Positions 41,504 to 50,348 of a DNA stretch of 51,106 nucleotides are shown here, in pieces. Origin of the DNA: CAXTSE01 sp035554115 (GTDB lineage: Bacteria > Actinomycetota > Actinomycetes > Actinomycetales > Microbacteriaceae); assembly GCA_035554115.1 (NCBI GenBank), contig DATMIW010000042.1, forward strand, positions 1-51,106, read 5' to 3'. Made by a program: the position numbers and the translations under genes. Numbering within the stretch: position 1 is the first letter of the stretch; the number at the start of each line of letters is the position of its first letter. A model generated the notes under the pieces. The model worked only from the letters and a program-made list of their open reading frames with translations. It ran no database searches and had not been told where the DNA came from.

Positions 41504-42909
41504 CCGTCAATACATTGGCCCCTGGCTGGCTGCGCCACCCTGACGACGCCAACACACTCGATGCTCAGGTCTGGCCCCGGCACGCGAATCGCGCCGGATC
41601 GGGTGCGATAGCGATCAACGGGGTCGAGCTGCCGCAGCTCGCAGCCGAGTTCGGCACCCCGCTCTACGTGATCGACGAAGACGATGCACGGGGGCGGGCG
41701 GCTCATATCCGCACCGTATTCGAGCAGGCTTTCGCCCGCATCGGCTCGACGGCCCATGTCTATTACGCCGGCAAAGCGTTTCTCAGCATCGAGGTGGCGC
41801 GATGGATGCGCGATGCCGGCCTGCGCATCGACGTGTGCACGGGCGGCGAGTTGGCTGTCGCTCTCGCCGCGGGTATCAACCCCGCTCTGCTTGGGTTCCA
41901 TGGCAATAACAAGAGCGTGGCCGAGATCGACCGCAGCGTGGGCGTCGGCATCGGCACGATCGTCCTCGACAGCATTGTCGAAATCGACCGTGTCGCTGAT
42001 GCCGCTGCCCGGCACGGCCGCGTGCAAGATGTGCGGCTGCGCATTAATTCGGGAGTGCACGCCAGCACCCACGAATACCTCGCAACTGCGCGCGAAGACC
42101 AGAAATTCGGCATCCCGCTGAGTGACGCTGCGGATGTCGTGAAGCTCATCCGCGCTCGTCCCGAACTGCGGTTCCTGGGCCTGCATTCACATATCGGATC
42201 GCAGATCTTCGATTCGGACGGCTTTGCCGAGGCGGCACGTCGGCTACTGACGTTGCACGCTGAACTCCTCCGCGGCGGCGAGGTGCCCGAGCTCAACCTG
42301 GGTGGCGGCTTCGGTATCGCCTATACGAGCGCGGACGAGGTGACTCCGATCGACGAGATCGCCGCCGACTTCGCGCGGATCGTTGCTGAAGAGTCAGCTG
42401 CCCTCGGCATCCCGGTCCCGATCGTCGCGATCGAGCCGGGCCGGGCGATCATCGGTCCGAGCACCGTCACCCTGTATGAGGTCGGAACGGTCAAGGACGT
42501 GCTCGTCGACGGTTCTGCTGTGCGCCGATACCTCTCGGTCGACGGCGGGATGAGCGACAATGTGCGCCCCGCTCTGTACGGCGCCGACTATTCGGTGCGC
42601 ATGGCAAATCGGCGATCCACAGCCGACCCCGTTCTCGTCCGCGTTGCGGGCAAACACTGTGAGTCGGGCGACATCGTTGTGCACGCCGACTATCTGCCCG
42701 GCGACACGGAGCCGGGCGATCTTCTCGCGGTACCCGCCACGGGCGCCTACTGCTGGGCACTTGCGAGCACCTATAACTATGTGGGCCGACCGGCAGTCGT
42801 CGCGGTCACCCAGGGACGTGCGCGCATTATTGTGCGCGGCGAGAACGAAGACGACCTCCTTGCTCGGGACATGGGCGCGGTAGAGCACGAAATGAAGGAC
42901 ACACAATGA
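41500..42909 (+). CDS. lysA: Diaminopimelate decarboxylase
   Basis: The last step of lysine synthesis: PLP-dependent decarboxylation of meso-diaminopimelate. The 469-residue fold-type III enzyme shows the PLP lysine in VYYAGKAFLSIEVARWM, LGLHSHIGSQIFDSDGF, the glycine loop LNLGGGFGIAY, EPGRAIIGPSTVTLYEVG and the active-site Cys/Glu block AGKHCESGDIV. The start GTG overlaps the preceding stop (GTGA), and the end overlaps hom (ATGA). It is translationally coupled to both neighbours in the aspartate-family cluster. Confidence 0.97.
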   Translation: MTVNTLAPGWLRHPDDANTLDAQVWPRHANRAGSGAIAINGVELPQLAAEFGTPLYVIDEDDARGRAAHIRTVFEQAFARIGSTAHVYYAGKAFLSIEVARWMRDAGLRIDVCTGGELAVALAAGINPALLGFHGNNKSVAEIDRSVGVGIGTIVLDSIVEIDRVADAAARHGRVQDVRLRINSGVHASTHEYLATAREDQKFGIPLSDAADVVKLIRARPELRFLGLHSHIGSQIFDSDGFAEAARRLLTLHAELLRGGEVPELNLGGGFGIAYTSADEVTPIDEIAADFARIVAEESAALGIPVPIVAIEPGRAIIGPSTVTLYEVGTVKDVLVDGSAVRRYLSVDGGMSDNVRPALYGADYSVRMANRRSTADPVLVRVAGKHCESGDIVVHADYLPGDTEPGDLLAVPATGAYCWALASTYNYVGRPAVVAVTQGRARIIVRGENEDDLLARDMGAVEHEMKDTQ

Positions 42910-44234
42910 TCGAATACCGCAACCTCCGCGTCGCCATCCTGGGAGCCGGTTCGGTCGGCGCGCAGGTGGCGTCTCTGCTGCTGGAGCATGCCGATGAGCT
43001 CGCCGCACGGGTCGGTGCGGGTCTGGAACTCGTCGGAGTCGCCGTACGCGACCTCGACGCTCCTCGCTCCGCCGAGATCCCCGCGCAGCTGCTCACAAGC
43101 GACGCAAAGTCGCTCATTCTCGGGGCCGACATTGTCATCGAGCTGATCGGCGGTCTCGAGCCGGCGCGTGAATACCTCGTGCTCGCCATGAACTCCGGTG
43201 CCGATGTCATAACCGCCAATAAGGCTCTGCTGGCCACTCATGGGCCGGAGCTCTTCGATATCGCCGAGCAGGTGGGGGCTCAGCTCTATTACGAGGCGGC
43301 AGTCGGGGGAGCGATCCCGATCATCCGTCCGCTGCGCGACAGCCTCGCCGGCGACAGAGTGCGTCGCATTCTCGGCATCATCAACGGCACGACCAACTAC
43401 ATTCTCGACCGCATGGATGTCGAGGGCGATTCCCTCGAGAATGCTCTGGCAGTCGCCACCGAGCTTGGCTACGCAGAGGCGGACCCGACCGCAGACATTG
43501 AGGGGTACGACGCCGCACAGAAGGCCGCGATCCTCGCGAGCCTCGCGTTCCATACCGCTGTGCCGCTCGAGAGCGTGCACCGTGAGGGCATCACCCAGAT
43601 CACCCACGACCAGGTCGTGGCGGCACGGAAGGCCGGGTATGTCGTCAAGCTGCTCGCGGTCTGCGAGCGGCTTGTGGATCCGGTGTCGGGACTCGAAGGA
43701 GTCAGCGCCCGCGTCCATCCGGCCCTCGTTCCCCTCGCGCACCCTCTCGCTGCCGTGCACGGCGCCAACAACGCCGTGTTCGTCGAGGCGGAGGCGGCTG
43801 GCAGCCTGATGTTCTATGGCGCGGGCGCCGGGGGAGTGCAGACCGCGTCCGCCGTGCTCGGCGACCTCGTGTCAGCCGCTCGCCGGCACGTCATCGGTGG
43901 GCCGGGTGTTGCCGAGTCCACGCATGCCGATCTGCCGATCCTGCCCATTTCGCGTGTGTCGACGCGCTACCAGATCACCCTTGACGTCATCGACCGCCCG
44001 GGGGTTTTGGCCAGCATCGCGACCCTGTTCAGCGAGCACGAGGTATCGGTGGAGACGGTTCAGCAGTCGGCCGACGTCTCCGAGGGTGGCGACGGAGCAT
44101 CCGCCCCCACCGCTACCCTGGTCATTGGAACGCATGTGGCGACCGAGGCGGCTCTGTCGGCCACGGTTGACGCTGTTGCGGCACTCGAAGCCGTCTCTCG
44201 CGTTCAAAGCGTTTTGAGAGTTGAGGGACTGTAA
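42906..44234 (+). CDS. hom: Homoserine dehydrogenase
   Basis: Reduces aspartate semialdehyde to homoserine with NAD(P)H, at the branch to threonine and methionine. The 442-residue protein has the Rossmann motif VAILGAGSVGAQVASLLLEH, the signature NGTTNYILDRM, the catalytic region LGYAEADPTADIEGYDAAQK and a C-terminal ACT domain (LDVIDRPGVLASIATLFSEH) for threonine feedback control. It is monofunctional, without an aspartokinase part. ATGA overlap with lysA upstream; the stop TAA directly precedes thrC ATG. Confidence 0.97.
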   Translation: MIEYRNLRVAILGAGSVGAQVASLLLEHADELAARVGAGLELVGVAVRDLDAPRSAEIPAQLLTSDAKSLILGADIVIELIGGLEPAREYLVLAMNSGADVITANKALLATHGPELFDIAEQVGAQLYYEAAVGGAIPIIRPLRDSLAGDRVRRILGIINGTTNYILDRMDVEGDSLENALAVATELGYAEADPTADIEGYDAAQKAAILASLAFHTAVPLESVHREGITQITHDQVVAARKAGYVVKLLAVCERLVDPVSGLEGVSARVHPALVPLAHPLAAVHGANNAVFVEAEAAGSLMFYGAGAGGVQTASAVLGDLVSAARRHVIGGPGVAESTHADLPILPISRVSTRYQITLDVIDRPGVLASIATLFSEHEVSVETVQQSADVSEGGDGASAPTATLVIGTHVATEAALSATVDAVAALEAVSRVQSVLRVEGL

Positions 44235-45305
44235 ATGGCGCAGTGGCGTGGAGTGCTACACGAGTATCGGGATCGTCTGGATGTCACAGACGCCACCCCG
44301 ATCATCACCCTCGGCGAGGGCGGGACGCCCCTCATCCGCGCAGCGGCACTCGAGGCACGCACCGGCGCGAAGGTATGGGTCAAGTTCGAGGGCATGAACC
44401 CCACCGGTTCCTTCAAAGACCGCGGGATGACGATGGCCGTGTCGAAAGCCGTCGAGCATGGCGCCAAGGCCGTCATCTGCGCGTCGACCGGCAACACCTC
44501 GGCGGCCGCAGCCGCCTACGCGACGCATGCAGGCATTACCGCCGCGGTTCTGGTGCCCGAGGGCAAGATCGCGATGGGCAAGCTCGCGCAGGCGATTGCC
44601 CACGGCGCCGAGTTGCTGCAGGTGCAGGGCAATTTTGACGACTGCCTCGACATCGCCCGCGAGCTGGCGGCGAATTATCCGGTGCACCTCGTGAACTCGG
44701 TCAATAACGATCGCATCGAGGGACAGAAGACCGCGGCGTTCGAAGTCGTCGAGGTTCTCGAAGACGCGCCCGATTTCCACTTCATCCCGGTGGGCAATGC
44801 GGGCAACTACACCGCGTATTCTCGCGGTTACGCAGAAGAAGCGGCGCGGGGCGTTACCACCAAGCGTCCTCGGATGTTCGGATTCCAGGCGGCCGGCAGT
44901 GCGCCCATAGTGCTCGGCGAAGTTGTCAAGCACCCCGACACGATCGCCAGTGCCATCCGCATCGGCAACCCCGCGTCATGGGATCTCGCGCTCGCGGCCC
45001 GCGAAGAGACGGACGGCTATTTTGGCGCGATCGACGACCGCGCGATTCTGGATGCGCACCGCATCCTGTCGTCAGAGGTGGGCATTTTTGTCGAACCGGC
45101 GTCGGCGATCAGCGTGGCGGGACTGCTGGAGCGTGCCGAGGCCGGAGCGATTCCGGCAGGCTCCACTGTCGTTCTGACAGTTACCGGCCACGGCCTCAAA
45201 GACCCCCAGTGGGCTCTGCGTGGTCCGGACGGTGCGGAGATCCAGCCAACTGTCGTTCCGATCGATGTGGCCGAGATCGCCGGGGTTCTCGGCTTGTCGT
45301 CATGA
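44235..45305 (+). CDS. thrC: Threonine synthase
   Basis: PLP-dependent enzyme that converts O-phosphohomoserine to threonine. 356 residues, with the PLP lysine in NPTGSFKDRGMTMAVSKA, the phosphate-binding loop CASTGNTSAAAAAYATHAG, and the glycine-rich VGNAGNYTAYSRGYAEEA. The length fits the short bacterial/actinobacterial type. ATG follows the hom stop with no gap (TAAATG), and its own stop overlaps thrB by four bases, so hom-thrC-thrB form a coupled set. Confidence 0.97.
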   Translation: MAQWRGVLHEYRDRLDVTDATPIITLGEGGTPLIRAAALEARTGAKVWVKFEGMNPTGSFKDRGMTMAVSKAVEHGAKAVICASTGNTSAAAAAYATHAGITAAVLVPEGKIAMGKLAQAIAHGAELLQVQGNFDDCLDIARELAANYPVHLVNSVNNDRIEGQKTAAFEVVEVLEDAPDFHFIPVGNAGNYTAYSRGYAEEAARGVTTKRPRMFGFQAAGSAPIVLGEVVKHPDTIASAIRIGNPASWDLALAAREETDGYFGAIDDRAILDAHRILSSEVGIFVEPASAISVAGLLERAEAGAIPAGSTVVLTVTGHGLKDPQWALRGPDGAEIQPTVVPIDVAEIAGVLGLSS

Positions 45306-46249
45306 CCTCACCGGTGCCGATCGGGCGATCGGTGCACGTCAAAGTACCGGCGACGACCGCCAATCTCGGCCCCGGGCTCGACACTCTCGGCCTGGCACTC
45401 TCGCTGTACGACGAGCTCGAGGTCACAGTGCGGAGCGCGCCCGGTGCGCATGTCGTCGTTGATGGCGTCGGCGTGGACGATGTGCCCACCGACGAGACCA
45501 ACCTCGTCGTCCGCTCGATCGCCTACACCTTCGCTAGCTACGGTGTTGAGCTCCCGGGCCTCGACCTCGTGGCCCACAACAGAATCCCGCACGGACGGGG
45601 CATGGGCTCGTCGGGCGCCGCGATCGTGTCGGGCGTTATGGCCGCCAAGGGACTCCTCGAGGGCATTGTCGAAATCGACCCGAACGGTCTCCTCGCCGTC
45701 GCGACAGCCCTTGAAGGGCATCCGGACAATGTCGCCCCCGCGCTGTTTGGCGGGCTGACAATCGCCTGGACCACTCCCGACGGCCCGCGCTACAAGAAGC
45801 TGATGGTGCACCGCGGAGTGTCTCCGCTGGTCGCTGTTCCGGTCGACTCCAGTATGTCGACGGCATTCGCCCGCAGTCTGCAGCCCGCGTCGGTGCCGCA
45901 TGAGGACGCCATCTTCAACGTTTCGCGGTCGGCCCTGCTGATCGCGGCGCTCATCCAAAGTCCCGAGCTGCTATTGGCCGCAACAGAAGACAAGCTGCAT
46001 CAGAGTTATCGCGCGAGTGCGATGGTCGAGACGGATGCGCTCATCCAGCTGTTGCGTGCGGACGGGCTTGCAGCCGTCGTATCGGGCGCTGGGCCGTCGA
46101 TTCTCGTGCTGGGGAGCGATCCGGCCCAGCGCTTGCGCGCTGCTGAGCTCATCTCGAGCAACGCGACGACCACCTGGGACTGCCAGATGCTCGCCGTGGA
46201 CTTTAAGGGTGCTACAGTAATTGAGCACTCGTCCGACGCTGTGGCTTAG
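45302..46249 (+). CDS. thrB: Homoserine kinase
   Basis: GHMP-family kinase that phosphorylates homoserine to O-phosphohomoserine, the ThrC substrate. 315 residues. The N-terminal motif KVPATTANLGPGLDTLGLAL, the GHMP P-loop PHGRGMGSSGAAIVSGVMAA and the C-terminal GAGPSILVLGS are intact. The order hom-thrC-thrB is the common actinobacterial one. ATG 45302 overlaps the thrC stop; longer in-frame starts lie inside thrC. The stop precedes the rho leader. Confidence 0.97.
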   Translation: MTSPVPIGRSVHVKVPATTANLGPGLDTLGLALSLYDELEVTVRSAPGAHVVVDGVGVDDVPTDETNLVVRSIAYTFASYGVELPGLDLVAHNRIPHGRGMGSSGAAIVSGVMAAKGLLEGIVEIDPNGLLAVATALEGHPDNVAPALFGGLTIAWTTPDGPRYKKLMVHRGVSPLVAVPVDSSMSTAFARSLQPASVPHEDAIFNVSRSALLIAALIQSPELLLAATEDKLHQSYRASAMVETDALIQLLRADGLAAVVSGAGPSILVLGSDPAQRLRAAELISSNATTTWDCQMLAVDFKGATVIEHSSDAVA

Positions 46250-46348
46250 TCCACGCGAGGGTGCACATCCCACCTGGCATTCGCCATTGTCGATTCCGAC
46301 ACGTGTCTTTGCACACTGACCGAAACGGCTGAGACGGACCGCCGCATC

Positions 46349-46371
46349 CCCGAGATATTTCTGTTCTCGGG
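46349..46371 (+). promoter_or_regulatory. Hairpin in rho leader
   Basis: In the 139-base region before rho, CCCGAGA / TCTCGGG forms a perfect 7-bp stem with a 9-nt loop, ending three bases before the AAAGGA ribosome-binding site. It might affect ribosome access or Rho autoregulation. No U-run follows, so it is not a standard terminator. Confidence 0.5.
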
Positions 46372-46388
46372 TCGAAAGGAATACCTCT

Positions 46389-48386
46389 GTGACCGACGTC
46401 AACGCAACCGCGCATGCGGATGCCCGCGCCGAACTGAGCCGTCTGCGGCTCCCCGAACTGCTGGCCCTCGCCAATGAGCGCGGAATTTCCGGCGCCGCCA
46501 AACTTCGAAAAGGAGAGCTTGTGGACACACTCGCCGACGCTGACGTTGTGAACAACGCCGCCAGCACCCCCGCCGCTGGGGCGGAAACTCCGGTCGAGAC
46601 CCCGGCAGCCGCAGTCGCGGATGCTGCGGCGAGCTCCGAGGTCGCTCCCGCCCGCACGCGTCGCCCCTCGCGCCGGGTGTCGGCCTCGACCTCAGACGTT
46701 GCTGAGCTCGCTGCCGGTGCCCCTACTGCCGGTGTCACGGCGCCCGGCATCGTCGCGCCCCTTACCGCCGATATTCCCGGATCTGCCGGTGTCGAGCACG
46801 TTGCTGTGGCCGATGTTGCCGCCGACCTCGACAAGCTGCTTCCCGAGGTCACTTCGGGTGCGGCCGAGGCCGAGCCCACCGAGGGTGGCTCGAACCGCCG
46901 TGGGCGTGGGCGTGGGCGTGGGTCGAACAACAACCAGAACGGCGAGCGGTCCGACAACGGTCAGGGCGGACGCCAGAACGGTGCAGTCCAGAACGATCGG
47001 GACGCCACCGAAAAGGGCCAGAACGATCGCGCCCAAAACGATCGCAGCCAGAACGACCGCACCCAGAACGAATCCAAGAATCAGAACCGTGGCGGCCAGA
47101 ACGGTCCGCAGGGCGGGGACGACTTCGAGGGTGAAGGACGCGGTGGCCGCAACCGGTACCGCGACCGCAAGCGTGGCCGCGGCGGCCAGAATGACGAAAT
47201 CGAGCCCGAGATCAGCGACGACGACGTTCTGATCCCCGTCGCCGGCATCCTCGACGTCCTCGACAACTATGCGTTCGTGCGCACGAGTGGCTACCTGCCC
47301 GGTGCCAACGATGTGTATGTGTCGCTCGGTCAGGTCAAGAAGTACAACCTGCGCAAGGGCGACGCCGTTGTCGGCGCCATTCGTCAGCCGCGCGATGGCG
47401 ACCAGCCCGGAACCGGACGCCAGAAGTACAACGCAATCGTCAAGATTGACTCGATCAACGGTCAGACCGTCGAGGCAGCGGCTGAGCGCGTTGAATTCGG
47501 CAAGCTCACCCCGATCTACCCCAACGAGCGACTGCGCCTCGAGACCGAGTCGAGCAAGCTGTCGACCCGCATCATCGACCTGATCGCACCGATCGGCAAA
47601 GGTCAGCGTGGCCTTATCGTCGCGCCGCCGAAAGCCGGCAAGACGCTCATCCTGCAGGCCATCGCCAAGGCGATCGCGGTCAACAACCCCGAGGTCCACA
47701 TCATGGTGGTCCTGGTCGACGAGCGGCCCGAAGAGGTCACCGACATGCAGCGCTCGGTCAAGGGTGAGGTCATCGCCTCGACCTTCGACCGTCCGGCAGA
47801 AGACCACACGACCGTGGCCGAGCTTGCCATCGAGCGCGCCAAGCGCCTGGTCGAGCTGGGCAATGACGTGGTCGTGCTGCTCGACTCAATCACCCGACTG
47901 GGCCGCGCCTACAACCTCGCGTCCCCGGCATCCGGTCGTATCCTCTCGGGCGGAGTCGACGCCTCGGCTCTCTACCCGCCGAAGCGCTTCTTCGGCGCCG
48001 CCCGCAACATCGAAGGTGGCGGCTCCCTGACTATCCTCGCGACGGCTCTCGTCGAGACCGGATCCAAGATGGACGAGGTCATCTTCGAGGAGTTCAAGGG
48101 CACCGGCAACATGGAGCTGCGCCTCTCGCGCAGCCTCGCCGACAAGCGCATCTTCCCGGCCGTCGACATTTATGCCTCGAGCACCCGTCGCGAAGAAGAG
48201 CTGCTCAGCACCGATGAGGTCAAGATCACCTGGAACTTGCGTCGCGCCCTCGCCGGGCTCGAATTGCAGCAGCAGCTCGAGGTCGTCCTGTCGAAGCTCA
48301 AAGAGACCGGATCGAACACCGAGTTCCTGGTGCAGATCCAGAAGTCCCTTCCGGCAGCTAACGCCGGCACCGGCATCAAGGAGTAG
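46389..48386 (+). CDS. rho: Transcription termination factor Rho with disordered insert
   Basis: The hexameric RNA helicase that ends transcription. 665 residues, about 240 longer than the E. coli protein. It begins with a Rho-N-like helical region (LSRLRLPELLALANERGISG), then an Ala/Pro-rich linker, then an Arg/Gly/Asn/Gln-rich disordered stretch of about 100 residues (near 167-275) with QNDR repeats. The RNA-binding cold-shock-like domain follows (VAGILDVLDNYAFVRTSGYL), then the ATPase core with the P-loop APPKAGKT near residue 412 and Walker B VVVLLDSITRLGRAYN. GTG is the start, with AAAGGA eight bases upstream. Basic inserts in actinobacterial Rho are known to increase RNA binding on G+C-rich transcripts. 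The stop is just before prfA, whose ribosome-binding site overlaps the rho end. Confidence 0.97.
   Translation: MTDVNATAHADARAELSRLRLPELLALANERGISGAAKLRKGELVDTLADADVVNNAASTPAAGAETPVETPAAAVADAAASSEVAPARTRRPSRRVSASTSDVAELAAGAPTAGVTAPGIVAPLTADIPGSAGVEHVAVADVAADLDKLLPEVTSGAAEAEPTEGGSNRRGRGRGRGSNNNQNGERSDNGQGGRQNGAVQNDRDATEKGQNDRAQNDRSQNDRTQNESKNQNRGGQNGPQGGDDFEGEGRGGRNRYRDRKRGRGGQNDEIEPEISDDDVLIPVAGILDVLDNYAFVRTSGYLPGANDVYVSLGQVKKYNLRKGDAVVGAIRQPRDGDQPGTGRQKYNAIVKIDSINGQTVEAAAERVEFGKLTPIYPNERLRLETESSKLSTRIIDLIAPIGKGQRGLIVAPPKAGKTLILQAIAKAIAVNNPEVHIMVVLVDERPEEVTDMQRSVKGEVIASTFDRPAEDHTTVAELAIERAKRLVELGNDVVVLLDSITRLGRAYNLASPASGRILSGGVDASALYPPKRFFGAARNIEGGGSLTILATALVETGSKMDEVIFEEFKGTGNMELRLSRSLADKRIFPAVDIYASSTRREEELLSTDEVKITWNLRRALAGLELQQQLEVVLSKLKETGSNTEFLVQIQKSLPAANAGTGIKE
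47019..47078 (+). repeat. 15-bp tandem repeats in rho insert
   Basis: Three clear 15-bp units (cagaacgatcgcgcc, caaaacgatcgcagc, cagaacgaccgcacc) and a diverged fourth encode QNDR followed by A/S/T. They lie in the disordered RNA-binding insert of Rho and stay in frame. A separate QNDR occurs a little upstream, so the motif has spread beyond the tandem run. Confidence 0.85.
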
Positions 48387-48389
48387 CGC

Positions 48390-49472
48390 GTGTTCGAGTC
48401 AGTTGCAACGCTGCTGGCCGAACTGGAGGACCTGCAAGAGCAGCTCGCCGACCCGGCCATTCATGCCGACGCCGGTCGGGCAAAAAAGGTCAACCGGCGT
48501 TACGCCGAACTGAATCAGATCGCGTCGGCTCATGCGGCCTGGCTGCAGGCACAGGACGACCTGGCGGCGGCCAAAGAGCTCGCCAAAGAGGACGATGCTT
48601 TTGCCGAAGAGGTCCCCGGTCTCGAACAGGGTTTGGCCACCGCGCAAGAAAAGCTGCGACGGCTGCTGATTCCGCGTGATCCGGATGACGGTCGAGACGT
48701 GATCATGGAGATCAAGGGCGGTGAGGGCGGCGAAGAGAGCGCCCTGTTCGCCGCCGATCTGCTGCGCATGTATCTGCATTACGCCGAATCCAAGGGCTGG
48801 AAGACGGAGCTGCTCGCCAGCACCGACAGCGATATGGGCGGCTTCAAAGATGTGCAGCTCGCGATCAAGTCGAACGCGACGGACCCCTCACAGGGGGTGT
48901 GGGCCCATCTGAAATATGAGGGAGGCGTGCACCGCGTCCAGCGCGTGCCGGCGACAGAATCGCAGGGCCGCATCCACACCTCGACGACCGGCGTGCTGGT
49001 CTTTCCCGAGGTCGATGAGCCCGAAGAGGTCGAGATCAACCCGAACGACCTCAAGATCGACGTGTTCCGCTCCTCGGGACCCGGCGGTCAGAGCGTCAAC
49101 ACCACCGACTCGGCGGTGCGCATCACCCACCTGCCCACCGGCATCGTCGTGTCGATGCAGAACGAGAAAAGCCAGCTGCAGAACCGTGAGGCGGGGATGC
49201 GCGTGCTGCGCGCCCGCATTCTGGCAAAGCAGCAGGAAGAGCTGGATGCCGTATCCAGCGCCGCGCGCAAGAGCCAGATTCGCAGCATGGACCGTTCCGA
49301 GCGCATCCGCACCTACAACTTCCCCGAGAATCGCATCGCCGATCACCGCACCGGATACAAGTCCTACAATCTGGACGCCGTGATGAACGGGGCTCTCGAG
49401 GCCGTCATCGACTCTTGCATCCAGGCCGATGAAGAGGCGCGCTTGGCAGCCGTCGGCGACACGGAGTCGTGA
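48390..49472 (+). CDS. prfA: Peptide chain release factor 1
   Basis: Recognises UAA and UAG stop codons. 360 residues, the normal length. The tripeptide anticodon Pro-Ala-Thr is seen in RVQRVPATESQGRIHTST, and the catalytic GGQ in RSSGPGGQSVNTTDSAVRI. The start GTG has AAGGAG six bases upstream, part of which lies in the rho stop region. The stop overlaps prmC (GTGA). This order suits function, since PrmC methylates the Gln of the GGQ motif. Confidence 0.97.
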   Translation: MFESVATLLAELEDLQEQLADPAIHADAGRAKKVNRRYAELNQIASAHAAWLQAQDDLAAAKELAKEDDAFAEEVPGLEQGLATAQEKLRRLLIPRDPDDGRDVIMEIKGGEGGEESALFAADLLRMYLHYAESKGWKTELLASTDSDMGGFKDVQLAIKSNATDPSQGVWAHLKYEGGVHRVQRVPATESQGRIHTSTTGVLVFPEVDEPEEVEINPNDLKIDVFRSSGPGGQSVNTTDSAVRITHLPTGIVVSMQNEKSQLQNREAGMRVLRARILAKQQEELDAVSSAARKSQIRSMDRSERIRTYNFPENRIADHRTGYKSYNLDAVMNGALEAVIDSCIQADEEARLAAVGDTES

Positions 49473-50335
49473 GCCCGGCAACGATCAGGCAGCTCCGTGA
49501 TCGCGCCGTGGCCGTGCTCGCGGCGGCGGGTGTGCCGACGCCTGATGTGGACGCGGAACTCCTTATCGGCCATGTTCTCGGCGTGACCCGCGGCGAAGTG
49601 CAGGCGGCGGTTGTCACAGACCGCGGAATCGAATCCGAGCAGGCGGACAGGGTTCTCGAGCTCGTTGAGCGGCGTGCGGCGCGGGAGCCCCTGCAACACA
49701 TCACCGGTCGCGCTGCGTTCCGGTCTCTTGAGCTGGCCGTCGGGCCGGGGGTCTTCGTGCCGCGACCGGAGACGGAGTTCGTCGCACAGATCGCGATCGA
49801 CGCGGCGTTCGCCGTGCCCTCACCGGCGCCTCATATCGTCGATCTAGGTACGGGCAGCGGTGCAATAGCTATTTCGGTGGCAACCGAGGTGCCGCACGCG
49901 CAGGTCACCGCGGTTGAAATGTCTCCCGAAGCATTCGTGTGGGCTCGGCAGAATGTGCGCGAAAGTGGTGCCGACAATCTGACTCTCGTCTGTGCCGATC
50001 TGGCGGTGGCAGTTCCCCAGCTCGATGGCACGGTCGATGTTGTGATCTCGAATCCGCCCTATATTCCGCTCGGAGCAATTCCTCGCGACCCCGAGGTCCG
50101 CCTCTACGATCCTGACCTTGCCCTGTATGGCGGAGTCGACGGGCTAGACGTGGTGCGCGTGCTCTCCATCCGCGCTGCCGCCTTGCTCCGGCCCGGAGGG
50201 CTCCTCATCCTCGAACACGGTGAACTGCAGGGAGCCGAAATCCGAGACCTTTTGGCAGCTGACGGCTGGCTTGCCGCGGCGACCACTCGCGACCTGCTGG
50301 GTCGCGACCGCGCGACCACGGCCCTGCGCGCCTAG
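49469..50335 (+). CDS. prmC: Release factor glutamine methyltransferase
   Basis: SAM-dependent N5-glutamine methyltransferase for release factors 1 and 2. 288 residues: an N-terminal helical domain (LRDRAVAVLAAAGVPTPDVD), the linker RAAREPLQHITGRAAFRSLE, the SAM loop VDLGTGSGAIAISVATEVP and the substrate motif VVISNPPYIPLGAIP. Complete. GTG start overlaps the prfA stop, so the enzyme is made with one of its substrates. Confidence 0.96.
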   Translation: MSPATIRQLRDRAVAVLAAAGVPTPDVDAELLIGHVLGVTRGEVQAAVVTDRGIESEQADRVLELVERRAAREPLQHITGRAAFRSLELAVGPGVFVPRPETEFVAQIAIDAAFAVPSPAPHIVDLGTGSGAIAISVATEVPHAQVTAVEMSPEAFVWARQNVRESGADNLTLVCADLAVAVPQLDGTVDVVISNPPYIPLGAIPRDPEVRLYDPDLALYGGVDGLDVVRVLSIRAAALLRPGGLLILEHGELQGAEIRDLLAADGWLAAATTRDLLGRDRATTALRA

Positions 50336-50348
50336 GATCGATCACGAT

